A DNA stretch of 48,997 nucleotides from Bifidobacterium breve (GTDB taxonomy: Bacteria; Actinomycetota; Acidimicrobiia; Acidimicrobiales; Ilumatobacteraceae): NCBI GenBank assembly GCA_945893395.1, contig CAMDEC010000005.1, positions 1 to 48,997 of the forward strand. The letters run 5' to 3'. Shown one piece after another: positions 25,900 to 33,205 of the stretch; within the stretch, counting starts at the first letter, position 1, and every line of letters begins with the position of its first letter. The notes beneath the pieces are model-generated. The model was not told the origin of the DNA, searched no databases, and was given only the letters and a program-made list of their open reading frames with translations. The position numbers were made by a program, and so were the translations under genes.

Positions 25900-27012
25900 T
25901 TATTTTGGTCGACCTACACCAGTCACTTTCGACCAACTCACGGCGTACACCTTGACGACATCGCCGGTGCGTGGCGACGCGATCATCTGCCCGTTACCTA
26001 GATACATGCCGACATGGCTGACTGGGTTTCGCGAGAAGATCAAGTCACCGGGTTGCGCCGCCCCAGTCGGAATTCTCGTCAGCGCCGAATACTGCGAACG
26101 CGACGATCTTGGAATACCCACGCCAGCTTTTGACCACGCATAAACCATTAGACCAGAACAATCGAACGCCACACCCGGTGAAAGCGCACCAAATTTATAG
26201 GTCACACCAAGTTGCGAGAGTGCTGCCTTCACTGCGGTGCCTGCAGCCGATGAAGGCGCAGGAATATTCGAATATTTAGTCTTCGTGAATTCTTTTGCTT
26301 GACGCACTGCTTCTTCGAGTGCCGCTTTGGCACGACGACTTTGCTCACCACGCAACAAATCACCAAGATCGCGCAATGCTTGTGCTTGTCGCGCCGTATA
26401 AACACTTGCGCTGGCTTCGGCAGCCGCTAGTCGCTTTTTGGCATAGTCGGCAATGCCACCTGCACGAGTGCGTTGAGATTCAAGTTGCTTGCGTTCGCGA
26501 GCAATGTCTTCAATCACACCTTGCAATGAGTCAAGACCGCTCACACCTGTGTTCAGTGCGACAGATGTCAGATAAGAACGACGCACCGCGTCAGACAGCG
26601 TGCCAGTCGAACTCAAGATGCTGGCCAAGCTATTTGAAACCGACCTACCAACGAAGGTTTTCAGCGCGACATTTTGTAATTGCGCCTGCATTGCGGCGAG
26701 TTCGATCTCTTTGGCTTTGATTCGGCCTTCGGTTGCGGCGACTTCTTTGTCCAATTCAATGCCGTCGTTGATTGCATCGGCGTAATCTTCAGCCAGCATG
26801 TCCATCTGCTCTTCGAGCCGATCTAATTCGTCAAGAATCGCCTCAACTTCACGCTGTTTCTGGTCGGATGTCTGCACCAGCCGATTAGCCCCAACTACGC
26901 CGTTGGCCCCAGCCGACGCAGGGGCCAACCCAATAACAAGGGAAACGCAACAGATGGCACCAGTTAGAGGTGACACCGTCCTACGAAAACGCCCATTGGC
27001 GCTGCGGGTCAT
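25900..27012 (-). CDS. Secreted NlpC/P60 peptidoglycan endopeptidase with coiled-coil
   Basis: A 370-residue cell-wall hydrolase of the RipA/RipC kind. An N-terminal export signal (hydrophobic core AICCVSLVIGLAPASA, residues 19–34) is followed by a long coiled-coil (about 48–245, with Glu/Lys/Ala heptads) that in such proteins restrains the active site or binds FtsEX. The C-terminal NlpC/P60 domain (about 258–370) has Cys285 in AFDCSGLMVYAW and His333 in PVSHVGMYLGNG. The third catalytic position, often His, Asn or Glu in MIxAP, appears to be Ala here (MIASPRTGD), a point worth checking by alignment. A TAGAAT element lies 9 nt before the ATG. Confidence 0.93.
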   Translation of the reverse strand: MTRSANGRFRRTVSPLTGAICCVSLVIGLAPASAGANGVVGANRLVQTSDQKQREVEAILDELDRLEEQMDMLAEDYADAINDGIELDKEVAATEGRIKAKEIELAAMQAQLQNVALKTFVGRSVSNSLASILSSTGTLSDAVRRSYLTSVALNTGVSGLDSLQGVIEDIARERKQLESQRTRAGGIADYAKKRLAAAEASASVYTARQAQALRDLGDLLRGEQSRRAKAALEEAVRQAKEFTKTKYSNIPAPSSAAGTAVKAALSQLGVTYKFGALSPGVAFDCSGLMVYAWSKAGVGIPRSSRSQYSALTRIPTGAAQPGDLIFSRNPVSHVGMYLGNGQMIASPRTGDVVKVYAVSWSKVTGVGRPK

Positions 27013-27286
27013 GATTCTTTTATTCTAACACCACTTCGAACCCCCAATTTCAGGCCCAAGCCGATAATTAAAGCCCGCTAACTCACCCACACAAAGGTCA
27101 CAACAGCATCGCAACATCTCGCAAAGACTAAGTCGTTGCAAGAACTCATCAACATCATCTCGTGCTTACGAAACCTTTAAAATGAAAGAATACACACTCC
27201 ACACCCAAAAAATATTCCTTGACTGACAAAAAATTGATAATGCAAAAAACGCTCAACTTAAAATGCCTTGTGGAGATATCCCTTCC
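27013..27286. other. Intergenic boundary between chromosomal backbone and AT-rich island
   Basis: This 274-bp stretch holds no convincing gene. The first part contains the TAGAAT -10 candidate (27022–27027, minus strand) for the NlpC/P60 gene. Base composition shifts to strongly AT-rich at about 27165, which I take as the left edge of the island. No tRNA and no clear copy of the guaA 3' end are seen here. Confidence 0.5.
27022..27027 (-). promoter_or_regulatory. Candidate -10 element TAGAAT of the NlpC/P60 gene
   Basis: TAGAAT on the minus strand matches the -10 consensus in 5 of 6 bases and ends 9 nt before the ATG, so the leader would be only about 2–3 nt. No -35 is convincing. Confidence 0.4.
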
Positions 27287-28867
27287 ATGAGTAATGGACA
27301 GAGAGAGAACAACGAACGCGACAACAAGCAAGAAAAAGTTCTAATTGTTGGCGTTAATAGTCAAATAGGAAATGCGCTTAAAAATTATCTCACTACAAAA
27401 AACATAACAGTATTTGGAACAACAAGGCAAAAAGAACATACAAATCCAAATACATACTACTTTGATTTAGAAAAACTAAATCTTGAAATATTTACAAACA
27501 AATTTTCTTCTGTCGTTGTTTGTGCCAGCACTAACAATATTGCGGAATGCGAAAAAGAACCACAAAAACATAGAATAATAAATGTTACTAATACAATTAA
27601 ACTCATTGAACATTTAGTTCAAAATAATAGCTTTGTGATTTATCTATCCTCAACTACTGTGTTTAACGGTCAAAAATCTTTCTGCGAATATAACGACAAA
27701 ACTTGTCCAAGAACCTTGTTTGGAAAATTCAAAACAGAAGTTGAAGAATACCTGACTACAAAATTAGGTCACAAATCCTGCATCTTACGTCTTACAAAAG
27801 TCATTACAAAAAATACTCCATTCATTAAACATTGGGAGAATGAAGCAAACGCTGGTAAAAGTATTAAAACTCTTACAAACATGTTTTTTTCGCCAGTCGA
27901 CATTGAAAATGTCGTCAATAGTATTGAACTTTTAATAACACAAAAACAAAATGGAATTTATCAATTAGGTGGCAGCGAAGAAATGTCATATACAGATTAT
28001 GCTAAAAAATATTTTCAAAATAATACGTCAGCACTTAAACTAATTACACCTGTAGATGAAGATACAAATCACAAAATTTCGTACAATTCGCTTAAAACAT
28101 ACCTTCCAAATTCGGGAGAAAAATACTTAGATTCTTCCATTATTTTTTCTGAACATAAAGACAAAGATTTAATTAATGAAATTCAAAAAGACATTTTAAA
28201 ATACTTTAATGAAGACGAAAAGTTTTACTTTAATTTGCCAATTGAAATTTATCGAGAACTAGTTAAAAACACTCAAGACCTTCTTAATGAAAAAGAATAT
28301 GCTAGAAAAATTTGTGAAAAATGCATACAAACAATCAAAAATTATATTAAAGAAGATAAATTTTTTATTCAAACCAATCTTTATCTAAGAGCCACAAGAC
28401 CAACTGCTGATAAAGAAACTGAATCGATTGGTTGGCATCGAGAAACGTTCTACGGGCCCAACATGGAAAAATCTGTTAATATTTGGACTCCAATTTTGGG
28501 TGTAAACGAAAAAAATACTTTGCGATTTATTCCAAACTCTCATAATATTTCTGAATCTGATATCATTGTTAATCAAATAAATGATGAAGCAACTATAAAA
28601 GGTTCAACTGGACAAAAAATTGGTTTTTTATATTCTCCAAAAATTATTGTTGGTGGAGTAGATTGGAATAAAGCCACTGCTATGAATGTGCCGAATTTTA
28701 ACAGTGCATTATTTCCCGGACTCCTAATACACGGTTCAGCTCAAAATTTCAGTCAAAACATTAGATTTTCCGTTGACTTTAGAATTCTTCCTTTTAGTGC
28801 GTATGACCCTGAGCAAGCGAAAAAAAATCATTTTGCTAGCGATAAGCCATACTTCGAGCTTTATTAA
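27287..28867 (+). CDS. Fusion of RmlD-like SDR domain and Fe(II)/2-oxoglutarate dioxygenase-like domain (island gene)
   Basis: The product has 526 residues. Residues about 17–260 form an extended-SDR domain like dTDP-4-dehydrorhamnose reductase: nucleotide motif GVNSQIG (22–28), YLSSTTVFNG, and a substrate-domain end (GIYQLGGSEEMSYTDYAKKY). The catalytic YxxxK reads FGKFK, so the tyrosine is Phe145 while Lys149 is kept, which argues against normal reductase activity. After a linker, residues about 310–526 resemble phytanoyl-CoA dioxygenase-like enzymes: H-x-E at His384/Glu386 (GWHRETFYG), distal His482 (LLIHGSAQNF) and Arg493 (IRFSVDF). A role in modifying a sugar or lipid surface compound is inference. 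Base use is unlike all neighbours (18 G+C in 60 at 28021–28080). GGAGA 10 nt upstream supports the ATG at 27287 over that at 27263. Confidence 0.85.
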   Translation: MSNGQRENNERDNKQEKVLIVGVNSQIGNALKNYLTTKNITVFGTTRQKEHTNPNTYYFDLEKLNLEIFTNKFSSVVVCASTNNIAECEKEPQKHRIINVTNTIKLIEHLVQNNSFVIYLSSTTVFNGQKSFCEYNDKTCPRTLFGKFKTEVEEYLTTKLGHKSCILRLTKVITKNTPFIKHWENEANAGKSIKTLTNMFFSPVDIENVVNSIELLITQKQNGIYQLGGSEEMSYTDYAKKYFQNNTSALKLITPVDEDTNHKISYNSLKTYLPNSGEKYLDSSIIFSEHKDKDLINEIQKDILKYFNEDEKFYFNLPIEIYRELVKNTQDLLNEKEYARKICEKCIQTIKNYIKEDKFFIQTNLYLRATRPTADKETESIGWHRETFYGPNMEKSVNIWTPILGVNEKNTLRFIPNSHNISESDIIVNQINDEATIKGSTGQKIGFLYSPKIIVGGVDWNKATAMNVPNFNSALFPGLLIHGSAQNFSQNIRFSVDFRILPFSAYDPEQAKKNHFASDKPYFELY

Positions 28868-28989
28868 ATCAACTCCATCGCTGCTCCGATAACACTTGGA
28901 CGTATATCAATGTACTGCTGTGCAGTTGACATATTCGCGTGTCCCGCAATTGCTATCAGTGTTCGCACCCCCACTCCGTTGTGGGAAAA
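28864..28989 (-). pseudogene. C-terminal remnant of a tyrosine recombinase / phage-type integrase
   Basis: The minus strand encodes 41 residues, beginning FSHNGVGVRTLIAIAGHAN and continuing MSTAQQYIDIRPSVIGAAM to ELI and a TAA stop. This is the exact form of the end of site-specific tyrosine recombinases: the conserved His of the GHANxST motif, the nucleophilic tyrosine in QQYID, and the closing AxxEL helix. The catalytic Arg…HxxR part is absent, because an in-frame TAA stands just upstream at 28990–28992 and beyond it no similarity is seen. The stop overlaps the stop of the convergent island gene. It lies 57 bases from the 3' end of guaA, as in integrase genes of guaA-inserted islands. It should be non-functional. 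Confidence 0.8.
28970..28983. repeat. Imperfect copy of the guaA 3' end (possible attachment-site relic)
   Basis: CCCACTCCGTTGTG here matches CCCACTCGATTGTG at 29052–29065 (last codons of guaA) in 12 of 14 positions and in the same orientation. It sits at the broken end of the integrase remnant. It may be an attachment-site relic or a chance match. Confidence 0.3.
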
Positions 28990-29019
28990 TTATAAATGTT
29001 TTGCGTGACGAAAAGTCAA
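28989..29019 (-). promoter_or_regulatory. Candidate promoter TTGACT-N19-TATAAT between guaA and the integrase remnant
   Basis: On the minus strand TTGACT (29014–29019) and a perfect TATAAT (28989–28994) are 19 nt apart and would read into the integrase remnant. The spacer is longer than ideal. It may be the former integrase promoter brought next to the truncated end by a deletion. Confidence 0.3.
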
Positions 29020-29046
29020 TAAAATCAACGCTAGAGCCTAAAGTTA

Positions 29047-30630
29047 CTACTCCCACTCGATTGTGCCGGGGGGTTTTGAAGTCACGTCGTAGACGACGCG
29101 GTTGACGCCGACAACTTCGTTGATCACCCGCGATGAAATTTTCTCCAGCAAGTCGTACGGCAAGCGCGCCCAATCTGCCGTCATCGCATCTTCACTGGTG
29201 ACAGCGCGCACGATTATTGGCCGACCGTAAGTGCGCTCGTCGCCCATCACGCCAACTGATCTGATATCGGCCAACACCGCGAACGCCTGCCAAATTTCGC
29301 GCTCAAGCCCAGCAGTCCGAACTTCTTCGCGCACGATCGCATCGGCGTTTTGCAAAATCAGTACCTTGTCGGGCGTAACTTCGCCGATAATCCGCACGCC
29401 CAAACCCGGCCCCGGAAACGGCTGTCGCCAAATAATCTCATCGGGCAAACCCAATTGCGAACCTAGCGTGCGCACTTCGTCTTTGAACAGTGCGCGCAAC
29501 GGTTCAACAAGTTTCAGCGTCATATCTTCTGGCAACCCACCAACATTGTGGTGACTCTTGATCACGCTCGCCGTGCCGTCTTGGCCGCCACTTTCGATCA
29601 CATCTGGATACAGCGTGCCCTGCACCAAAAATTTCGCATCCGTTAAACCGCCAGTGTTCTCTTCAAAAATTCGCACGAACAACTCGCCAATTGTTTTGCG
29701 CTTCGCCTCGGGTTCAGTGACACCAGCGAGACGCTCAAAAAAACGCGCACCAGCATCAACATGAATTAGTTCGATGCCCATAACGCGATGAAAAGTTTCA
29801 ACTATCTGCGCACTTTCATTTTTACGCATCAAACCAGTGTCTACATGTACACAGATAAGTTGCTTGCCAATCGCACGATGCACGAGTGCCGCCGCGACAG
29901 CAGAGTCGACACCGCCCGACAAACCACAAACAACACGCTCCTTACCAACTTGTTCGCGAATCGCTTTAACTTGCGTATCAATTATTGAATCCATTGTCCA
30001 GGTCGGCTTACAACCGGCGAGTTGATAAATAAATTGCTGCAAAACTTCTGTGCCCTGCTGCGTGTGCATCACTTCAGGATGAAATTGCACGCCCCAAATC
30101 TTTCGCGCCACACACTCGATTACGGCCATTGGTGCGTCTGGCGTCGCTGCGGTCGCCACAAAGCCTTCAGGCACCCGCGTGACGGCATCAAAGTGGCTCA
30201 TCCACACGCTGAGATCGCGTGATTGATCGACTATCGAATCAGCCAACAGTGTCGACTTTGCGCCAGTGATTCGTCGCATGATCGCCCGACCGTATTCGCC
30301 CTTGCTGCCGCGGGCAACTTCGCCGCCAAGTTGCTGGGCGATCAACTGCACGCCATAGCAAATTCCAAAAATTGGCACTCCTAGTTCGTAGATTGCAGCA
30401 TCAAGTTTCGGCGCGCCGTCAACATGCACACTTTTTGGTCCGCCCGACAAAATAATCGCCGCGGGTTTGCGCGCTCTCACTTCGGCTGCACTAATTGTGT
30501 GCGAAACAATCTCTGAATAAACCTTGGCTTCACGAACACGCCGCGCAATCAACTGTGCATATTGCGCCCCGAAATCAACCACCAAAACTACTTGTGATGG
30601 TTGTGTTGATTGTGCATTGTTGCTGTTCAT
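29047..30630 (-). CDS. guaA: GMP synthase (glutamine-hydrolysing)
   Basis: Converts XMP to GMP with glutamine and ATP, the last step of guanine nucleotide synthesis. From the ATG at 30630 the product has 527 residues; a TTG at 30645 is less likely. The class I amidotransferase domain has the nucleophile Cys91 (GICYGVQ) and WGVQFHPEV; the ATP-pyrophosphatase domain carries the PP-loop [16 protein letters not shown]; the dimerisation domain ends in the conserved PPGTIEWE. The 3' end, encoding that conserved tail, is a known integration site for genomic islands with tyrosine integrases, and an integrase remnant does lie 57 bases downstream. Confidence 0.97.
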   Translation of the reverse strand: MNSNNAQSTQPSQVVLVVDFGAQYAQLIARRVREAKVYSEIVSHTISAAEVRARKPAAIILSGGPKSVHVDGAPKLDAAIYELGVPIFGICYGVQLIAQQLGGEVARGSKGEYGRAIMRRITGAKSTLLADSIVDQSRDLSVWMSHFDAVTRVPEGFVATAATPDAPMAVIECVARKIWGVQFHPEVMHTQQGTEVLQQFIYQLAGCKPTWTMDSIIDTQVKAIREQVGKERVVCGLSGGVDSAVAAALVHRAIGKQLICVHVDTGLMRKNESAQIVETFHRVMGIELIHVDAGARFFERLAGVTEPEAKRKTIGELFVRIFEENTGGLTDAKFLVQGTLYPDVIESGGQDGTASVIKSHHNVGGLPEDMTLKLVEPLRALFKDEVRTLGSQLGLPDEIIWRQPFPGPGLGVRIIGEVTPDKVLILQNADAIVREEVRTAGLEREIWQAFAVLADIRSVGVMGDERTYGRPIIVRAVTSEDAMTADWARLPYDLLEKISSRVINEVVGVNRVVYDVTSKPPGTIEWE

Positions 30631-30692
30631 GACGACGCCTAACAATAGTTGAAATGTGCCAAAACCTCACCCCGAGGTGGCACGATATACGG

Positions 30693-30992
30693 GTGAAACG
30701 AATCGCTTTGCTAACTGTTTTGGTCGCAACTTTCGTAACTTTTCAGACACCACTAGTCACAAGCGCAACGAGCCCCGACACAAGCATGCCTGCGGCGTAC
30801 GACCTCGAAAACGAGCCGTCCGAGTGCATCGGCTTTTTGCCTAAACCCGGTTGTGGTAAGAAACCCGAAGATGCCGGCGAACGCGGAGGCGCAATGCAAT
30901 ATCTCGTGTTTGCAATCATGATCGCTGGCCTAACAGTCGTCGGCATCGGCATCACGCGCGGTATCAAAAAACAACGGCCAACAAAACCATGA
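30693..30992 (+). CDS. Small exported membrane protein with ECIG…KPGCG motif
   Basis: A small protein (99 residues from GTG at 30693) with an N-terminal signal or membrane segment (ALLTVLVATFVTFQTPLV), a short extracytoplasmic part with two cysteines (SECIGFLPKPGCGKKPED), and a second membrane segment (YLVFAIMIAGLTVVGIGI) with a basic cytoplasmic tail. I recall similar CIG…PGCG proteins in Acidimicrobiia and other Actinobacteria; their function is unknown to me. It overlaps the following EamA gene by 4 nt (ATGA), so they are translated together. It diverges from guaA. The start is uncertain; a TTG/ATG farther upstream would put polar residues before the signal. Confidence 0.72.
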   Translation: MKRIALLTVLVATFVTFQTPLVTSATSPDTSMPAAYDLENEPSECIGFLPKPGCGKKPEDAGERGGAMQYLVFAIMIAGLTVVGIGITRGIKKQRPTKP

Positions 30993-31975
30993 AACTAAAA
31001 ATTCGCAATGCCGTCAACAGCAAACCGCGCATGTTCGGCGTGATCTTCGTGATCCTCGCCGGCGGCGGATACGGTACCGGCCCATGGTTCGCTCAAAATC
31101 TCGACCGCAACGGCGCCAACCCGATGGGGTTTTTGACCGCACGGTTCGTAATCTCGGCTGCGCTGTTGATTGCATTTCGCCTAGCACGAATGGGCATCAA
31201 GAATCTGCCCAACACGACAGATGCATTGAAAATTTTCTTTTTAGGCGCGTTCGGATTTTTCGTTTCGCCGTTGCTCTATTTCACCGCACTGCAAGACCTC
31301 GACTCAGGCCTCGTCGTCGTGATTTTTTACATCTACCCTGCGCTCGCCGTCATTCTTTCGTGGATGATCTATAAGCACAAACCAAACCTCGTGATCACAA
31401 TTTGTCTATTTACAACGCTGACTGGCGTATGGCTCACAGCGGGCCAAGTTGGTGACGGCAACACCGCCGGAGTCTTAATTACACTTTTCTCGGCAATCAG
31501 TCACGCCATTTATGTCGTAGCCGCCGGCAGCATCTCTAAAAAATCTGATCCGCTAACAATGTTGACAATTGCCCTCACCGGCGCAGCAACTGCATTTACA
31601 GTCGTGTCGCTGCTTGGCCCAAGTTCGCTTGACCCAGAGTTTCCGATCAATCAACAAGGCTGGCTGTTGGTCTTGGCAATGGCGTTCTTAATTACAATCG
31701 TTGCAACTGCATTATTTTTTGCCGGCATCAAACGCATCGGCCCTGGTGTCACTTCAATGGTCGAAACTTTTGAAGCGGTCGTCACGATATTTATCGGCGT
31801 TTTGTTCATGAGTGAAACCGTCACCGCAATTCAGATTCTCGGCACCGTCACCGTTCTCGGATCGATCGTCGCGATCGGTTTAGCCGAATCACGCGCCGAA
31901 ATCCGCAATAAATCGCAGTCGAGCAAGCACCATTACTCGCATAGTGGAACTGTGCTCGATCTGCCAATATCCTAG
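30989..31975 (+). CDS. EamA / DMT-family transporter
   Basis: A 328-residue drug/metabolite transporter superfamily protein with about ten hydrophobic helices arranged as two EamA repeats (about 15–150 and 160–305). Typical segments are FLTARFVISAALLI, GFFVSPLLYFTALQDLDSG, and in the second repeat LFSAISHAIYVVAAG with MVETFEAVVTIFIGVLFMSETVTAIQILG. Export of an amino acid or other metabolite is likely, with unknown substrate. The gene sits directly before the FMN riboswitch, but on the same strand and ahead of it, so it is not under that control. The C-terminal tail is polar. Confidence 0.9.
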   Translation: MKLKIRNAVNSKPRMFGVIFVILAGGGYGTGPWFAQNLDRNGANPMGFLTARFVISAALLIAFRLARMGIKNLPNTTDALKIFFLGAFGFFVSPLLYFTALQDLDSGLVVVIFYIYPALAVILSWMIYKHKPNLVITICLFTTLTGVWLTAGQVGDGNTAGVLITLFSAISHAIYVVAAGSISKKSDPLTMLTIALTGAATAFTVVSLLGPSSLDPEFPINQQGWLLVLAMAFLITIVATALFFAGIKRIGPGVTSMVETFEAVVTIFIGVLFMSETVTAIQILGTVTVLGSIVAIGLAESRAEIRNKSQSSKHHYSHSGTVLDLPIS

Positions 31976-32000
31976 AAACGTAATTAAAAACTAAATAGAA

Positions 32001-32123
32001 CTTCTTGCAGGGTTGGGTGAAATTCCCTATCGGCGGTTAAAGCCCGCGACTCTCTCGAGCAATCGTGAGACTGATCTGGTGTGACTCCAGGGCCGACGGT
32101 AAAGTCCGGATGGAAGCAAGAAG
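32001..32123 (+). ncRNA. FMN riboswitch (RFN element)
   Basis: The sequence follows the RFN consensus closely. P1 is a perfect 8-bp helix, CTTCTTGC (32001–32008) with GCAAGAAG (32116–32123). Between them are GGGTGAAATTCCC (32014–32026 region), the invariant CGGCGGTTAAAGCCCGCGA block, TCTGGTGTGACTCCAG, and GCCGACGGTAAAGTCCGGATGGAAG. It binds flavin mononucleotide and shuts off the ribD–ribBA–ribH genes that follow when FMN is plentiful. No classical terminator with a U-run follows, so regulation is probably translational. Confidence 0.95.
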
Positions 32124-32172
32124 CGGTTATACGCGTGCGCTTTATGCGTTGCGCGTCAAGCCGTTCGCTGAC

Positions 32173-32207
32173 CCTGCACGTCGTTCGCGAGAAGAAAGCG
32201 ATGCAGG
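32173..32207 (+). promoter_or_regulatory. ribD: Possible start-codon-sequestering helix below the FMN riboswitch
   Basis: CCTGCA (32173–32178) can pair with TGCAGG (32202–32207), which covers the last two bases of the ribD ATG (32201–32203) and the codons after it. A small TCG-TTCG-CGA hairpin lies inside the loop. This would be a translational expression platform; no folding calculation was possible. Confidence 0.4.
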
Positions 32208-33205
32208 TGAACGATCAACAGGCGATGCAAATTGCGATCAGTGCAGCAAGTCGCGCACGCCTGATATCGCGCCCGAACCCATGGGTCGGCGCAGTCGTTG
32301 TCACGCATACTGGCGAAATTTTTGAAGGATCAACCAGCCGCCCGGGCTCTGCACACGCCGAAATTAATGCTCTCACCAGCGCTGGCAAACTCGCGCGCGG
32401 CGCCACGATCTATTCGACGCTCGAACCGTGCAATCACACAGGTCGCACTGGTCCGTGCACCGAAGCGATAATTAGCGCCGGTATCGCACGGGTCGTCGTC
32501 GGCATCATGGACCCCGACGAGAAAGTTTCTGGTCGTGGCATCGCTCGCCTGCGTGAGGCAGGTATCAGCGTCGAAGTTGGCGTGCTTGCTGACGAAATTT
32601 CGTCGCAACTCAAGGCATATATTCATCATCGCAAAACAAAACGACCATTTGTGTTGTTAAAGATGGCGACAACTCTTGACGGCAGAACCGCCGCACCAGA
32701 CGGCACCAGCATGTGGATCACGGGCGAAACTGCACGCAAACGTGTGCAGCAACTTCGCGCCGAAAGCGACGCTGTGCTTGTCGGCGCCAACACTGTGCGC
32801 GTCGACGACCCACAATTAACTGTGCGCGATGTTCAAGGCGACTCGCCCCGACGCATCGTGCTCGGCGAGGTTTCAAAGTCAGCACGAGTCAACCCGTGCA
32901 CCCAATGGCGAGGCGAACTCGTCGATTTGCTCGACGAACTCGGCAGCCAAGATGTATTGCAACTACTCGTTGAAGGCGGACCAACCGTGGCTGCCGCATT
33001 TCACCGCGAGAATTTAATCAATCAATATGTTTTTCACCTCGCACCCGCACTGACTGGAGGCAACGACTCGTTGCCAGTTTTTGAAAGTCGTGGCATCTCG
33101 ACAATGTCGCAACTCTGGCGCGGAAAAATCGTGGCGTCACAGCAGCTCGGCGACGATCTTGAAATAATTCTCGAACCAAACTCAGCAAGTCAGGAGACGA
33201 AATAA
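32201..33205 (+). CDS. ribD: Bifunctional riboflavin deaminase/reductase
   Basis: Second and third steps of riboflavin synthesis from GTP: deamination of the pyrimidine and reduction of the ribosyl chain. The N-terminal deaminase (about 1–145) has zinc ligands His52 (SAHAEINAL), Cys77 and Cys86 (EPCNHTGRTGPC), with Glu54 as catalytic acid. The C-terminal reductase (about 147–334) shows KMATTLDGRTA, MWITGETARK and LLVEGGPTVAAAF. I place the start at the ATG 32201, since homologues begin a few residues before AMQIAI; longer frames would run into the riboswitch. At 334 residues it is slightly short, mainly in the middle of the reductase domain. Its stop overlaps the ribBA start (TAATG). Confidence 0.93.
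   Translation: MQVNDQQAMQIAISAASRARLISRPNPWVGAVVVTHTGEIFEGSTSRPGSAHAEINALTSAGKLARGATIYSTLEPCNHTGRTGPCTEAIISAGIARVVVGIMDPDEKVSGRGIARLREAGISVEVGVLADEISSQLKAYIHHRKTKRPFVLLKMATTLDGRTAAPDGTSMWITGETARKRVQQLRAESDAVLVGANTVRVDDPQLTVRDVQGDSPRRIVLGEVSKSARVNPCTQWRGELVDLLDELGSQDVLQLLVEGGPTVAAAFHRENLINQYVFHLAPALTGGNDSLPVFESRGISTMSQLWRGKIVASQQLGDDLEIILEPNSASQETK

Noticed and set aside
27028-27060. TTCGAACCCCC considered as the T-loop of a tRNA or an attachment site
   Set aside because: No acceptor, D- or anticodon stems can be drawn around it on either strand.
28896-29173. Short open frames on both strands across the guaA end
   Set aside because: They run through the conserved guaA 3' end in wrong frames; only the 41-codon integrase tail has recognisable motifs.
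32081-32200. Longer ribD frame starting inside the FMN riboswitch
   Set aside because: The added residues come from the aptamer RNA and have no counterpart in RibD; the ATG at 32201 fits the family N-terminus.
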